Part shown: piece after piece, positions 63,370-64,000 of the stretch
Layout of the letters: each line of letters opens with the position of its first letter
Position numbering within the stretch: position 1 is the stretch's first letter
NCBI RefSeq assembly: GCF_008386505.1
Contig: NZ_VUNZ01000001.1
Coordinates: forward strand, 992,001-1,056,000
DNA: 64,000 nt
Reading direction: 5' to 3'
From: Chryseobacterium sediminis
Lineage (GTDB): Bacteria; Bacteroidota; Bacteroidia; Flavobacteriales; Weeksellaceae
The notes under the pieces: generated by a model
What the model saw: only the letters and a program-made list of their open reading frames with translations
Database searches by the model: none
Told to the model about the DNA's origin: nothing
Program-made: the position numbers and the translations under genes

Positions 63370-64000
63370 TTATTTCAGCAGATCCAGCTCAAGAATATTA
63401 TTTTGTTTTTTCAGATCATTCTTTCTTTTTATTTCTTTTTCTTTTTGTGCTTTATCAGCAGGAATCAATTTCCCTGATTCATCTATTTCCTGAATTTCAA
63501 TTCCCTGAGCCAACATCTGTTTTTCACTTTTCATAGGATCTGCAAGGTAGTCTTTAAAAGCTTTTCTATACTTGGTTTCATTTACTGTAACGAGGGCATT
63601 AAATCGTTCTTTTTCTTTGGTACTCTTCCACTCATATCCTTCAGGGAGTTTTTTATTGCCTTTTAATTCAAATGAATGGGTGTGGGAAGCATCTTCAAGC
63701 TTTACAATTAATCCCGGAAGTCCATGAAATTTATACGGGCCATCCTGAATGGGAAGATCAGTGGTAAACCAGGCTGTCCATTTTCTTCCGGCGAAGCTGC
63801 CTATTGCTTTTTGTACTCTAAACCCGCCTATCTCTGCTTTATCTGAAAATATTTTCCATTCCTGTTTTCTGGCATCCTGCACCATATATTCGTCAGCCGC
63901 AAGATTAGTGAAAAAGTTCACTGAATAATCCGGATACATCTTTTCAACACTATAGTTGATTTTACCTTTGAATTTGATTCCTGAGAAATCTAATTCTTTA
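63370..64000 (-). CDS. GLPGLI-family protein, N-terminus outside window
   Basis: The family signature HGLPGLIVKLEDASHTHSFEL is near the middle of the visible part, preceded by AWFTTDLPIQDGPYKF. Exported Bacteroidota proteins of this family carry a signal peptide not seen here because the reading frame is open to the right edge (GIKFKGKINYSVEKMYPDYS just before the first ATG in view, 63939). The C-terminal end is charged and helical. Function unknown. Confidence 0.85.
   Translation of the reverse strand, partial: KELDFSGIKFKGKINYSVEKMYPDYSVNFFTNLAADEYMVQDARKQEWKIFSDKAEIGGFRVQKAIGSFAGRKWTAWFTTDLPIQDGPYKFHGLPGLIVKLEDASHTHSFELKGNKKLPEGYEWKSTKEKERFNALVTVNETKYRKAFKDYLADPMKSEKQMLAQGIEIQEIDESGKLIPADKAQKEKEIKRKNDLKKQNNILELDLLK

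Noticed and set aside
1..64000. tRNA or rRNA genes
   Set aside because: No cloverleaf-like region with the T-arm sequence and no rRNA-like conserved blocks were noticed in the spacers. A covariance-model scan (tRNAscan-SE, Infernal) would settle this.

Overview
The window is low-GC DNA that reads as a chromosomal segment of a Bacteroidota organism, most likely Chryseobacterium or a close relative in the Weeksellaceae. Four things point there: a secreted metalloprotease with a type IX secretion sorting domain; DUF4476 and GLPGLI-family proteins; a TolC/MFP/RND pump operon under a TetR regulator; and promoters of the form TTG-N17-21-TAnnTTTG in front of several genes. No rRNA, tRNA, CRISPR array, phage or intact insertion sequence was found. 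Genus-level placement is inference.

Layout. 1-8.3 kb: the 3' part of an M17 aminopeptidase, then a one-directional cluster of amide-bond enzymes: ATP-grasp ligase, a decayed small gene, an alpha/beta hydrolase, a second ATP-grasp ligase, a GCS2-type carboxylate-amine ligase, a class I glutamine amidotransferase, a divergent ATP-grasp-like protein and a small membrane protein. 8.6-13.4 kb: cyanophycin metabolism, with cphA divergent from cphB and followed by a plant-type isoaspartyl peptidase/asparaginase. 13.5-20.8 kb: a small YtxH-like protein, a run of minus-strand genes (methyltransferase, two PH-SHOCT proteins around a GNAT protein), hisS, a HRDC-domain gene broken by one in-frame TGA next to ssb, and an O-methyltransferase. 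20.9-28.2 kb: a tail-fibre-like secreted protein, an arginase-family/HPP/zinc-ribbon run, a TIGR01777 epimerase, a Nudix hydrolase, a DUF2306 membrane protein, a secreted protein and a J-domain/KTSC fusion. A nested intergenic repeat lies at 28.3-28.6 kb. 28.7-36.1 kb: RND efflux operon with its TetR gene and operators, then cvfB. 36.2-47.3 kb: two SDR/regulator pairs, a DUF4476 protein, lpdA, a cupin, and recQ with a PH-like membrane protein and a glycosyltransferase. 47.4-56.3 kb: kdsD-type isomerase, tatC and three consecutive secreted peptidases (reprolysin-like T9SS substrate, M1, M61). 56.6-64 kb: a 70-residue peptide with a double-glycine leader, a histidine kinase, a PBP4-type carboxypeptidase, a Cys-rich protein with peptidase E, a TPR protein, a YdeI-like protein, a transaldolase-family aldolase and a truncated GLPGLI protein.

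How it fits together. The left 13 kb is devoted to making and breaking amide bonds outside the ribosome. CphA would polymerise Asp and Arg into cyanophycin, CphB would release beta-Asp-Arg dipeptides, and the isoaspartyl peptidase would split them. Beside it, two ATP-grasp ligases, one GCS2 ligase, a glutaminase-type amidotransferase, a hydrolase and a divergent ATP-grasp look like a pathway for a small peptide-like metabolite of unknown structure. This cluster is the best candidate for an undescribed system. The second is the orphan double-glycine peptide at 56.6 kb. Gene decay is visible at two places (2460-2735 and the HRDC gene), plus a likely gene relic at 35.1-35.2 kb.
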